Below, piece by piece: positions 8,530-16,170 of a stretch of 52,203 bases of DNA. The number at the start of each line of letters is the position of its first letter. The stretch's first letter is position 1. The stretch comes from Paracidovorax anthurii (GTDB taxonomy: Bacteria; Pseudomonadota; Gammaproteobacteria; Burkholderiales; Burkholderiaceae_C), in NCBI RefSeq assembly GCF_003269065.1, contig NZ_QLTA01000039.1:1-52203 (forward strand), given 5' to 3'. The position numbers were made by a program, and so were the translations under genes. The notes under the pieces are model-generated. The model saw only the letters and a program-made list of their open reading frames with translations, searched no databases and had not been told where the DNA came from.

Positions 8530-9543
8530 TCAGTCGATACGGATGCCGCTCGCGCGGACCACGCGGGTCCACTGGGCCGTTTCGGCTTTCACGAAGGCGC
8601 CGAAATCGCGGGCGCTGGAGCCCACGCCCTGCACGCCCATCTCGGCGAAGCGCCGCTGCAGCGCCGGGCTGGCGACGATGGCGCGCGCCTCGGCCTCCAG
8701 CCGGTCCACGACGGGCCGGGGCGTGCCGGCCGGCGCGAACAGGCCGTTCCATTCGCTCACCTGGAAACCCGGCAGGCCCGAGGCCGCCAGGGTGGGCACC
8801 TGCTGCCAGCCGTCCGCGCGCTGCGCCGACGTGATGGCCAGCGCGCGCAGCTTGCCGCTGCGCACGAAGGGGCCGCTGGCCGAGGTGGCGCTGAACATCA
8901 GGTCCACCTGGCCGCCCACCAGATCGGTGAGCGCGGGGGCGCCGCCGCGGTACGGGATGTGCGTCATCGAGACCTGGGCGCCCTGCTTGAACAGCTCGCC
9001 CGCCAGATGCTGCGCGCCACCGTTGCCCGCCGACGCGAAGGTGAGCTGGCCGGGCCGGGCGCGCGCGGCCTGCACCACGTCGGCCACTGTGTGGAACGGC
9101 GACGTGGCCGGCACCACCATCAGCAAGGGGGCCTGGGTGATCAGCGAGACCGGCACGAAGTCCTGGGCCGCGTCGTACGGCAGCTTGGGGAAGAGGCTCG
9201 GGTTCACGGTGAAGGCCGTGGCGTCCAGCAGCAGCGTGTAGCCGTCCGGCGCCGCCTTGGCCACGGCCGCCGCGCCGATGGTGCCGCTGCCGCCGGGGCG
9301 GTTGTCCACCACCACCGGCTGGCCCAGCCGCTCGGAGAGCTGCGTGGACAGCAGCCGCGCGGTGGTGTCGGCGTTGCCGCCGGCCGGATACGGCACGACG
9401 AGCCGGATGGGCTTGTCCGGCCAGGCCCCGGGGGCCTGGGCCTGGGCGGTCGGGGCGGCCAGTGCGGCCGCCGCCAGGCCCAGGGCGGCGAGCGCCGCGC
9501 GCAGGCAGGCCGCGGGCCGCGAAGATTGCAGCGTCTGATGCAT
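8530..9543 (-). CDS. TctC/Bug-family periplasmic substrate-binding protein
   Basis: The 337-residue product has a long Ala-rich signal peptide (cleavage near AQA), then WPDKPIRLVVPYPAGGNADT, GTIGAAAVAKAAPDGYT and HIPYRGGAPALTDLVGGQVD. It is of typical family length. It lies 137 bp downstream of the dehydrogenase gene. It is one of six such proteins in the window, five of them in this operon, which is a high local density even for a group rich in Bug proteins. The ligand is unknown, probably an acidic solute linked to the adjacent catabolic enzymes. Confidence 0.9.
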   Translation of the reverse strand: MHQTLQSSRPAACLRAALAALGLAAAALAAPTAQAQAPGAWPDKPIRLVVPYPAGGNADTTARLLSTQLSERLGQPVVVDNRPGGSGTIGAAAVAKAAPDGYTLLLDATAFTVNPSLFPKLPYDAAQDFVPVSLITQAPLLMVVPATSPFHTVADVVQAARARPGQLTFASAGNGGAQHLAGELFKQGAQVSMTHIPYRGGAPALTDLVGGQVDLMFSATSASGPFVRSGKLRALAITSAQRADGWQQVPTLAASGLPGFQVSEWNGLFAPAGTPRPVVDRLEAEARAIVASPALQRRFAEMGVQGVGSSARDFGAFVKAETAQWTRVVRASGIRID

Positions 9544-9680
9544 GTTCGATGTCTCCTGTCATGGGGGCGGCATGCGTTGCCGCCGGTGGGCTCCACGGCC
9601 GGGGCGCAGGGGCCGCCCGGCCGTCCGGGGCGGACACGCTGCGCTGGCGTGCCCTGCCCTCTGTCTTTTCTCGTGCGGGA

Positions 9681-10619
9681 TCAGGCCGTGGCGGCGACCG
9701 CGTGGCCGCGCGCCAGCACGGCCAGCAGGTTCTTCGCCGCGCCCACGCCCATGTTCACGTAGGCATCGCTCGTCACGCCGCCGATGTGCGGGCTCAGCAC
9801 GAAGCGCGGCTCGCCCTGGAACGGGTGGCCGGCCACCATCGGCTCCACGGCGAAGCTGTCGAGCCCCGCCGCCATCACCTGGCCCGAGCGCACGGCGGCC
9901 AGCAGCGCGGGCTCGTCGATGAGCCCGCCGCGCGCGGTGTTCACCACGATCACGCCGCGCTTGCATTGCGCCAGCGTGGCGGCGCCCAGCATGCCGCGGT
10001 TGTCGTCGGTCAGCGGGCAGTGCAGCGAAATCGCGTCGGACTCGCGCCAGATCGTCTCCAGGTCCACGCCCTGCACATGGGCCGGCAGGTCCTTCGCGAA
10101 CGGGTCGAAGCCCAGCACGCGCATGCCCAGGGCATCGGCCATCCGGGCGAAGCGCAGGCCGATGGCGCCCAGGCCCACCACGCCCACGGTGCGCCCGCCC
10201 AGCTCCAGGCTCTTGTGCGTGGCCTTGTCCCAGTGGCCGGCATGCATGCGCGCATCGAGCGGCACCACCGACTTGGCGCAGGCCAGCAGCAGCGCCAGCG
10301 CCTGCTCGGCCACGGCCGCCGCGTTGGCGCCCACGGCCGCCACCACCTCGATGCCGCGCGCCCTGGCGGCCGCCTTGTCGATGGTGTCGGTGCCGCTGCC
10401 GTGCTTGGAGATCACCTTGAGGGACGGCGCCGCGTCCATCACGGCCGCGCCCACCTTGCCGTAGCGCACGATGATGGCCACCGGGTCGTGCTGGCGGCAC
10501 AGGGCCACCAGGTCGTCCTCGGTGGGCGTCTTGCCGGCATAGACGACCTGATAGCCGGCCAGCAGGTCCAGCGCCTGCGGCGCCAGGTCGGCGCCCGTGA
10601 CGATGATGGCGGCGCTCAC
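9681..10619 (-). CDS. D-isomer-specific 2-hydroxyacid dehydrogenase
   Basis: This NAD(P)-dependent enzyme interconverts 2-hydroxy and 2-oxo acids. The 312-residue product has the cofactor motif TVGVVGLGAIGLRFARMAD near residue 145, NTARGGLIDEPAL with the substrate-facing Arg region, and the catalytic His in SPHIGG. I start it at the GTG at 10619, which overlaps the RraA-family stop by 4 nt (GTGA) and has GGAAGGAG upstream; a frame reaching 10673 is less likely. Coupling to the aldolase suggests it handles the 2-oxo acid made or used by that enzyme. Relatives include glyoxylate and phosphoglycerate dehydrogenases. Confidence 0.88.
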   Translation of the reverse strand: MSAAIIVTGADLAPQALDLLAGYQVVYAGKTPTEDDLVALCRQHDPVAIIVRYGKVGAAVMDAAPSLKVISKHGSGTDTIDKAAARARGIEVVAAVGANAAAVAEQALALLLACAKSVVPLDARMHAGHWDKATHKSLELGGRTVGVVGLGAIGLRFARMADALGMRVLGFDPFAKDLPAHVQGVDLETIWRESDAISLHCPLTDDNRGMLGAATLAQCKRGVIVVNTARGGLIDEPALLAAVRSGQVMAAGLDSFAVEPMVAGHPFQGEPRFVLSPHIGGVTSDAYVNMGVGAAKNLLAVLARGHAVAATA

Positions 10620-11302
10620 AGCGACTCTCCTTCCTTGAGCACGCCGGCGGCGCGCAGCGCGGCGGGCAGCCATTTGGAGGCCGTGTCGCCGCGGGCGATC
10701 GCCTCGATGCGCGCGGCCTCGTCGGCCACCTTCTTGTCGGCCAGGGCCAGCAGGGCGGGCGCCTTGAGGCGCTCGATGACGACCACGCCATCGGCATCGC
10801 CCACCACCAGGTCGCCCGGGTTCACCACGGCGCCGCCGGCGGAGATGGGGTGGTTGATGCGGCCGGGCACGTACTTGGTCGGGCCGGCGGGGTTGAAGCC
10901 GGCGCTGAACACGGGAAAGCCCAGCTCCAGCAGCTCCAGCTTGTCGCGGATCGCGCCGTCCACGATCACGCCGGCCAGGCCGATCTTCCGGCAGGCGCTG
11001 AGCATCAGCGTGCCCATCAGCGCGGCGGTCTGGTCGCCCTTGCCGTCGATCACCAGCACGTCGCCGGGCTTCGCCAGCGCGATGGCGGCGTGGATCATGA
11101 GGTTGTCGCCCGGGCGCACCTCGACGGTGAAGGCCGGGCCGGCAACCTTCATGCCCTGGTGCACGGGCGCCACGCGGCTGTGCATGGTGCCTCGGCGGCC
11201 GGCCACGTCGGCCAGGATGGCGGCCTGGAAGGTGGCGGCCCTGGCGACGACGTCGGCACTCACGCGCTCGATGTCGCGGATCACTTCGGGAAGTTGGCTC
11301 AT
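10616..11302 (-). CDS. RraA-family protein / 4-hydroxy-4-methyl-2-oxoglutarate aldolase-like
   Basis: The family holds class II pyruvate aldolases, which cleave 4-hydroxy-2-oxo dicarboxylates to pyruvate plus an oxo acid, and the RNase E inhibitor RraA. The 228-residue product has GDNLMIHAAIALAKPGDVLV, IVDGAIRDKLEL (the Arg/Asp that bind substrate and metal in the aldolases) and GDLVVGDADGVVVI. Embedding between a tctC gene and a hydroxyacid dehydrogenase in a catabolic operon favours an aldolase or decarboxylase over the RNase regulator. The 3' end overlaps the dehydrogenase start by 4 nt. Confidence 0.85.
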   Translation of the reverse strand: MSQLPEVIRDIERVSADVVARAATFQAAILADVAGRRGTMHSRVAPVHQGMKVAGPAFTVEVRPGDNLMIHAAIALAKPGDVLVIDGKGDQTAALMGTLMLSACRKIGLAGVIVDGAIRDKLELLELGFPVFSAGFNPAGPTKYVPGRINHPISAGGAVVNPGDLVVGDADGVVVIERLKAPALLALADKKVADEAARIEAIARGDTASKWLPAALRAAGVLKEGESL

Positions 11303-11370
11303 GGTGGTTCAGTCCGGTTGAAAAGCGGAAAAAGAAGAGAGAACGGAAAGCGGTGCGACGGAAGCCGGCC

Positions 11371-12378
11371 TCACTCGGCCTGGATGTTTCCGTCCTTGAT
11401 GACCTTGGCCCACTTGGCGGAATCGGCCTTCTGCAGATCGCCCAGCTGCCGGGGCGTGCCGCCCACCAGCGTCACGCCCAGCCTGTCGGCCAGGGCGGTC
11501 ACGCCCGGGTCTCTCAGCGCGTTGGCGATCTCCTGGTTCAGGCGCTTCACGGTGGCCGCGGGCGTCCGGGCGGGCGCGAACACGGCCTGCCACTGCTCGA
11601 CCACGAAATCGTCCACGCCGGATTCGCCCATGGTGGGCACGGCGGGCAAGGCCTTCAGGCGCTGCGCGGACGTGACGGCCAGCGCGCGCAGCTTGCCCGC
11701 CTGCACGTGCGGCAGCGCCGCGGCGGCGGGAGCGAACATGAACTGCACCTGCTCGGCCAGCGTGTCCTGCAGCGCGGGGGTGTCGCCCTTGTAGGGCACG
11801 TGGATGAAGCGCACGCCGCTCTTTTGCTGCAGCAGCTCGCCCTGCATCTGCAGGATCGTGCCGTTGCCACCGGAGGCGAAGGCCAGCTGGCCCGGCCGGG
11901 CCCTGGCCGCGGCCAGCAGCTCGGCCACGGTCTTGAAAGGCTGGTTCGCGCCCACGACCAGGATGTGCGGGATGGTGCCGATGGTGATCACCGGCTCGAA
12001 GCCCGCGATGGGGTCGTAGGGCAGCTTGCCCATGAGGTGCGGCGCGATGGCCTGCGGGCCGATCGACGTGCCCAGCAGCGTGGTCCCGTCCGGCGCGGCC
12101 TTGGCCACGAAGGCCGCGCCGATGGTGCCCGTGGCGCCGGGCCGGTTGTCCACGATGATCGTCGCGCCCAGCGCGGAGGCGACGCGCTGCGCCACGTTGC
12201 GGCCCAGCACGTCCGTGCTGCCGCCGGGCGGATACGGCACCACCCAGGTGATCGTGCGGCCCCCGGGCCAGCCGTCCTGCGCCAGCGCGGGCCCCGCGGC
12301 CAGCGCTGCGCCCAGGGCCGCCAGCACGCGCCGGCGGGCCGCGCCCTGCGGGGAAAGGGAAGAGGAACCGATGCTCAT
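11371..12378 (-). CDS. TctC/Bug-family periplasmic substrate-binding protein (possible Tat signal)
   Basis: The 335-residue product has an N-terminus with AARRRVLAALGAALAAG before a cleavage site near ALAQ. This twin-arginine stretch suggests Tat export, unlike the Sec-type signals of its neighbours. The mature part begins WPGGRTITWVVPYPPGGSTD and continues with GTIGAAFVAKAAPDGTT and HVPYKGDTPALQDTLAEQVQ. It sits between an amidohydrolase gene and the RraA-like aldolase in the same direction, so all are probably co-transcribed. Confidence 0.88.
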   Translation of the reverse strand: MSIGSSSLSPQGAARRRVLAALGAALAAGPALAQDGWPGGRTITWVVPYPPGGSTDVLGRNVAQRVASALGATIIVDNRPGATGTIGAAFVAKAAPDGTTLLGTSIGPQAIAPHLMGKLPYDPIAGFEPVITIGTIPHILVVGANQPFKTVAELLAAARARPGQLAFASGGNGTILQMQGELLQQKSGVRFIHVPYKGDTPALQDTLAEQVQFMFAPAAAALPHVQAGKLRALAVTSAQRLKALPAVPTMGESGVDDFVVEQWQAVFAPARTPAATVKRLNQEIANALRDPGVTALADRLGVTLVGGTPRQLGDLQKADSAKWAKVIKDGNIQAE

Positions 12379-12429
12379 GGAAGAACGCTCTCTGGATGAA
12401 TAGGAAAGGAATGGCCGGAACGGAGGCCC

Positions 12430-13365
12430 TCAGGCCCGACCCTGGAGCGGTGCCGGTGGCGCGCCGGCCCCGGTCTCGAAGCCGTAGAGCGCCGCCGGGT
12501 TGTCCACCAGCACGCGCCGCAGCGTCGCCCCCGGCCCTGCGCCCGCCACCCAGTCGGCCAGGCGATCGAGCTGGCGGGCGTCGTCGGGCAGGGGCTGCAG
12601 GCCCGCGCTGGCCGTGGCGTGCGGCCAGTCGCTGCCCCACACCACGCGCTGCGGCGCGGCGCGCAGGTAGCTTTCGGCCAGCGGGTCGAGTGCCGGGTCC
12701 TCCACGGTGTGGCGCGGGCTCACGATGTAGCCGCCGGAGAGCTTGATCCACGCCCTGCCCGCCCCCAGCAGATCGAGCAGCAGCGCGTGGGCCGGGTGGC
12801 TGCCGGCCTGCGCCGGCGCGATGCGCCCGAAGTGGTCGAACACCAGCGGCACGGGCAGGCGCCGGAGCACGGGCGCGAGCGTGGCGAGCCGATCGGGCGC
12901 CATCAGCAGTTGCAGGTGCCAGCCCAGCGGCGCGATGCGCGCCGCCAGCGGCTCCAGCCGGTCCGCCGAACCCACGACGCCCAGGGACCAATTGAGCCGC
13001 ACGCCGCGCACGCCGCGTGCATGCATCGCCTGCAGCGCGGCATCGCTCTCGCTCCCGTCGATCACGGCCACGCCGCGCGCGGCCTGCGGGCCCAGGGCCT
13101 CCAGGCCGGCCAGCATGCAGCGGTTGTCCGTGCCGTAGGTGGACGGCGTGACCAGCACCGCGCGCTGCGTGCCCAGCCGCTGCTGGAGCCGGCGGTAATC
13201 GTCCGCGCTGGCATCGGGCGGCAGCAGCCGCGCGCCGGGCGCCGCCGGAAAGCGCGCGTCGTACACGTGCAGGTGGCAATCGCATGCGCCCGCGGGCACG
13301 TCGGTGCGCGGGGCGCCGAGCCCGGCCGAGAACGGCACGGGCGCTGCAAGGCGGTCGGAGGACAT
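12430..13365 (-). CDS. TIM-barrel amidohydrolase, COG3618 type (second copy)
   Basis: The 311-residue product carries the HxH of CDCHLHVYD near residue 30, LVFDHFGR at mid-barrel and WGSDWPHA near residue 255, so all expected metal ligands are present. It resembles the copy at 5414-6298 throughout (shared blocks such as RAVxVTPSTYGT and RVVWGSDWPH) but is clearly diverged. Each copy follows a tctC gene, suggesting a duplicated tctC-hydrolase module specialised for two related lactones. It is 37 nt downstream of the first tctC gene of the operon. Confidence 0.85.
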   Translation of the reverse strand: MSSDRLAAPVPFSAGLGAPRTDVPAGACDCHLHVYDARFPAAPGARLLPPDASADDYRRLQQRLGTQRAVLVTPSTYGTDNRCMLAGLEALGPQAARGVAVIDGSESDAALQAMHARGVRGVRLNWSLGVVGSADRLEPLAARIAPLGWHLQLLMAPDRLATLAPVLRRLPVPLVFDHFGRIAPAQAGSHPAHALLLDLLGAGRAWIKLSGGYIVSPRHTVEDPALDPLAESYLRAAPQRVVWGSDWPHATASAGLQPLPDDARQLDRLADWVAGAGPGATLRRVLVDNPAALYGFETGAGAPPAPLQGRA

Positions 13366-13402
13366 GGGTCGGATCGGCCGAAAAGCGCGGGACGCAGCGG
13401 TG

Positions 13403-14413
13403 TCAGTCCAGGCTGGCGCCCGAATCCTTCACGATCTTTCCCCAGCGCGGCACTTCGGCCCGCAGGAACTGCGCGAACTTCTGCGGCGTGCCGCCCATCA
13501 CCTCGCCCCCCTCGGAGCGCAGTTTTTCGGCCACGTCGGGCTGGGCCAGCGCCTGGTTGATGGCCTGGTTGAGCTGCTGCACGACGGGCGCGGGCGTGCC
13601 GGCCGGCGCGAGCACGCCGTACCACGACACGGCCTCGAAATCCTTGTAGCCCGATTCGGCGAGCGTGGGCGTGTCCGGCAATTGCGCCGAGCGCTTGGGC
13701 GAGGTGATGGCGATGGCGCGCAGCTTGCCGTTGCGCACCTGGCCCAGCAGCGTGGGCACCGCCGACATGTACAGGTCGATCTGCCCGCCCACGAGGTCCG
13801 TCATGGCCTGGGAGGCGCCCTTGTAGGGCACGTGGCGCAGCTTCACGCCCGCGGCTTTCTGGGCCAGCTCGCCCGCCAGATGCGCCACGGTGCCGTTGCC
13901 CGAATAGCCCAGCGTCACCGCGTCGGGGCGGCCCCGGGAGGCCGCCACCACGTCCGCGAAGGTCTTGTAGGGCGATTGGACGGGCGCGGCCATCACGATG
14001 GGCGCGGACGACACGAGCGCCACCGGCACCAGGTCCTTGAGCGGGTCGTAGGGCAGCTTGGCGTACAGCCAGGGGTTGATGGCGAGGTTGCTGGTCTGGC
14101 CCATCACCAGCGTGTAGCCGTCGGGCGCCGACTTGGCCGCCGCGTCCACGCCGAGATTGCCGCCCGCGCCGGGGCGGTTGTCCACCACCACGTTCCAGCG
14201 GTTCTGGTCGGCCAGCTTCTGGGCCACGGTGCGCGCGATCATGTCGGTGCCGCCTCCGGGCGGGAACGGCACGATCAGGCGGATGGGCTTGGCGGGCCAG
14301 GCGGTCTGGGCGCCCGCGGGGGCGGCGGCCGCCAGGGCCGCGGCGGCCGCGAGGCCGAGCAGCGCGGCGCCCAGGCGCGAAAAGGCACGGCACGGGTGCG
14401 TGGTGGATGGCAT
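13403..14413 (-). CDS. TctC/Bug-family periplasmic substrate-binding protein, first gene of the operon
   Basis: The 336-residue product starts MPSTTHPCRAFSRLG, has a very Ala-rich signal peptide (cleavage near AGAQ), and continues WPAKPIRLIVPFPPGGGTDM, GGNLGVDAAAKSAPDGYT and HVPYKGASQAMTDLVGGQID. I chose the ATG at 14413, with GGAGAC upstream; the frame remains open to 14779 but would run through the divergent promoter and into the IclR gene. It is the promoter-proximal gene of the minus-strand operon that ends at 4441 and so probably the most strongly expressed binding protein. Confidence 0.9.
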   Translation of the reverse strand: MPSTTHPCRAFSRLGAALLGLAAAAALAAAAPAGAQTAWPAKPIRLIVPFPPGGGTDMIARTVAQKLADQNRWNVVVDNRPGAGGNLGVDAAAKSAPDGYTLVMGQTSNLAINPWLYAKLPYDPLKDLVPVALVSSAPIVMAAPVQSPYKTFADVVAASRGRPDAVTLGYSGNGTVAHLAGELAQKAAGVKLRHVPYKGASQAMTDLVGGQIDLYMSAVPTLLGQVRNGKLRAIAITSPKRSAQLPDTPTLAESGYKDFEAVSWYGVLAPAGTPAPVVQQLNQAINQALAQPDVAEKLRSEGGEVMGGTPQKFAQFLRAEVPRWGKIVKDSGASLD

Positions 14414-14496
14414 GTCGGCTTGTCTCCGTTGTAGTGGTGTGGCGGCCGTGGCTTCGAGGCCCGGCATGGCACCGACTTTAGAAAAACGTTTCGCCC

Positions 14497-14518
14497 CATA
14501 CAATGATGTTTCATACAA
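14497..14518. promoter_or_regulatory. Direct repeat CATACAA x2 between iclR and the tctC operon
   Basis: CATACAA occurs at 14497-14503 and 14512-14518, a 15-bp period, in an AT-rich patch of an otherwise GC-rich 121-bp divergent gap. GTTTC flanks the second copy and is also present at 14488-14492. Two same-face half-sites next to an IclR gene suggest its operator. This is an inference. Confidence 0.45.
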
Positions 14519-14534
14519 CGCAACGCATACCACC

Positions 14535-15362
14535 ATGAGCAACCGCCGCACCCCGCCCGCCGGCCGCACGCCCGCCGCCGCCCCGGCCGCACCTGCGCCG
14601 CCCGGCAGCGCCGCCGTCCCCCCCCCAGCGCCCGCGAGCCCGGACGGCGGCGTCATCGCCGTGACCCGCGCGCTGCAGGTGCTGGCCGCCTTCGCGCTGG
14701 GCGAGTCGCGGCTGTCGCTGGCCGAGCTGAGCCGCCGGTGCGCGCTGCACAAGACGACGGTGCTGCGGCTCGCCCGCACGCTGGCGCAGTCCGGCTACCT
14801 CGTGCAGCGCGAGGACGGCGACTGGCGCCTGGGGCCCGCTGCGGGCTGGCTGGGCGCGCGCTACCAGGCAGGCTTCGACGTGCAGAACGTGCTGGAGCCC
14901 GCGCTGCGCGCGCTCACGCAGGCCAGCGGCGAAAGCGCGGCCTTCTACGTGCGCGAGGGCGACGTGCGCACCTGCCTCGTGCGCGTGGAGGGCCCGCAGG
15001 CGCTGCGCCACCACGCGCGCATGGGCGAGGGGCTGCCGCTGGACAAGGGCTCGCCGGGCCGCGTGATCCTGGCCTTCTCGGGCGCGCCCGGCGAGGCCTA
15101 CGAAGAGATCCGCCGACGCGGCTACCACTGGTCCATCGGCGAGCGCGAACAGGGCGTGGCCACCGTGTCGGCCCCGGTGTTCGGCCTGCACTGGCGGCTG
15201 CTGGGGTCGGTGTGCATCTCGGGGCCCGCCTCGCGGCTGCCGCCGCCCCGGCTCGAAGCGCTGGCCGGCACGGTGGTGGCGAGCGCGAACCAGCTCTCGT
15301 ATGCACTCGCGGGCAGCGCCGCCACCCCGGCGGCCACGCGCGCCAGCCAGTGGCATCCGTGA
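14535..15362 (+). CDS. IclR-family transcriptional regulator
   Basis: The 275-residue product has a Pro/Ala-rich N-terminal leader (about 1-38), an IclR winged helix-turn-helix (about 40-100: IAVTRALQVLAAFALGESRL, LAELSRRCALHKTTVLRLAR, then YLVQREDGDWRLGP) and a C-terminal effector domain (GLPLDKGSPGRVILAF and SVCISGPASRL). It is divergent from the long tctC-hydrolase operon and probably controls it in response to a pathway acid. I chose the ATG at 14535; longer readings enter the opposing gene. The proline-rich leader is unusual but plausible. Confidence 0.88.
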   Translation: MSNRRTPPAGRTPAAAPAAPAPPGSAAVPPPAPASPDGGVIAVTRALQVLAAFALGESRLSLAELSRRCALHKTTVLRLARTLAQSGYLVQREDGDWRLGPAAGWLGARYQAGFDVQNVLEPALRALTQASGESAAFYVREGDVRTCLVRVEGPQALRHHARMGEGLPLDKGSPGRVILAFSGAPGEAYEEIRRRGYHWSIGEREQGVATVSAPVFGLHWRLLGSVCISGPASRLPPPRLEALAGTVVASANQLSYALAGSAATPAATRASQWHP

Positions 15363-15411
15363 TACCGTTTTCCGACGCCGCCCCTGGACGGCGGCGACAG
15401 GAGACGAACCC

Positions 15412-15984
15412 GTGAGCCGCTACCCCTTTCCCGACATCGGCACCCTGCCGGACGACATCCGCGACCGCATCCTCCAGGTGCAGGAAAAAGCCGGCTTCGT
15501 GCCCAACGTGTTCCTCGCCTTCGCGCGGCGGCCGGCCGAATGGCGGGCCTTCTTCGCCTACCACGACGCGCTCATGCTCAAGGAGGAAGGCTCGCTCACC
15601 AAGGGCGAGCGCGAGATGATCGTGACCGCCACCAGCGCGGCCAACCAGTGCCTCTACTGCGTGGTGGCCCATGGCGCGATCCTGCGCATCCACGAGAAGA
15701 ACCCCCTGGTGGCCGACCAGGTGGCGGTGAACCACCGCAAGGCCGGCATCGCACCGCGCCAGCGCGCCATGCTCGACTTCGCGATGAAGGTCTGCCAGCG
15801 CTCGCACGAGATCGAGGACGCCGACTTCGCCGCCCTGCACGCCCACGGCTTCGACGACGAGGACATCCGGGACATCGCGGCCATCACCGCCTTCTTCGGG
15901 CTGTCCAACCGCATGGCAAGCTTCGCGGGCATGCAGCCCAACCCCGAGTTCTACCTGATGGGGCGCGTGCCCCGGCAGCGCTGA
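15412..15984 (+). CDS. AhpD/carboxymuconolactone decarboxylase-like peroxidase-related protein
   Basis: The 190-residue product has the AhpD-type redox motif CLYCVVAHG (CxxCxxxH) near residue 82, on the usual helical bundle. Such proteins reduce peroxides through the two cysteines or act as related disulfide enzymes. I start it at the GTG at 15412, with AGGAG about 9 nt upstream; a longer frame would overlap iclR. It follows the IclR gene by about 50 bp in the same direction and may be co-transcribed. It also sits next to the copper oxidase genes, where peroxide or quinone protection would be useful; that link is an inference. Confidence 0.85.
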   Translation: MSRYPFPDIGTLPDDIRDRILQVQEKAGFVPNVFLAFARRPAEWRAFFAYHDALMLKEEGSLTKGEREMIVTATSAANQCLYCVVAHGAILRIHEKNPLVADQVAVNHRKAGIAPRQRAMLDFAMKVCQRSHEIEDADFAALHAHGFDDEDIRDIAAITAFFGLSNRMASFAGMQPNPEFYLMGRVPRQR

Positions 15985-16063
15985 GAACGCGTGCATCATC
16001 TGAAGCCGTGAACACGCGCCGGGGCGGCGCGGGCGCGCCGCCCCGCTTTGCCGCGCGCCACCA

Positions 16064-16093
16064 TTGACCGGCCGGAACCATCTCGACGATACT
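16064..16093 (+). promoter_or_regulatory. Possible sigma-70 promoter for the copper oxidase operon
   Basis: TTGACC (16064-16069) and GATACT (16088-16093) are separated by 18 bp in the 186-bp gap upstream of the multicopper oxidase. The match is 5/6 and 4/6 to consensus. The start codon lies 78 bp further on, behind a strong GAGGGAGGG ribosome site. Confidence 0.35.
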
Positions 16094-16170
16094 GCGCCGC
16101 GCGCGGCAGGGTTGCCCAGACGGCCCGCCGCGCAGCAATAACCAAAGCACCCTGTCGAGGGAGGGAATCC

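Noticed and set aside
5414-14413. A complete protocatechuate 4,5-cleavage (lig) pathway
   Set aside because: LigI-like and RraA-like enzymes are suggestive, but there is no 4,5-dioxygenase, semialdehyde dehydrogenase or oxalomesaconate hydratase, so I keep only the family-level calls.
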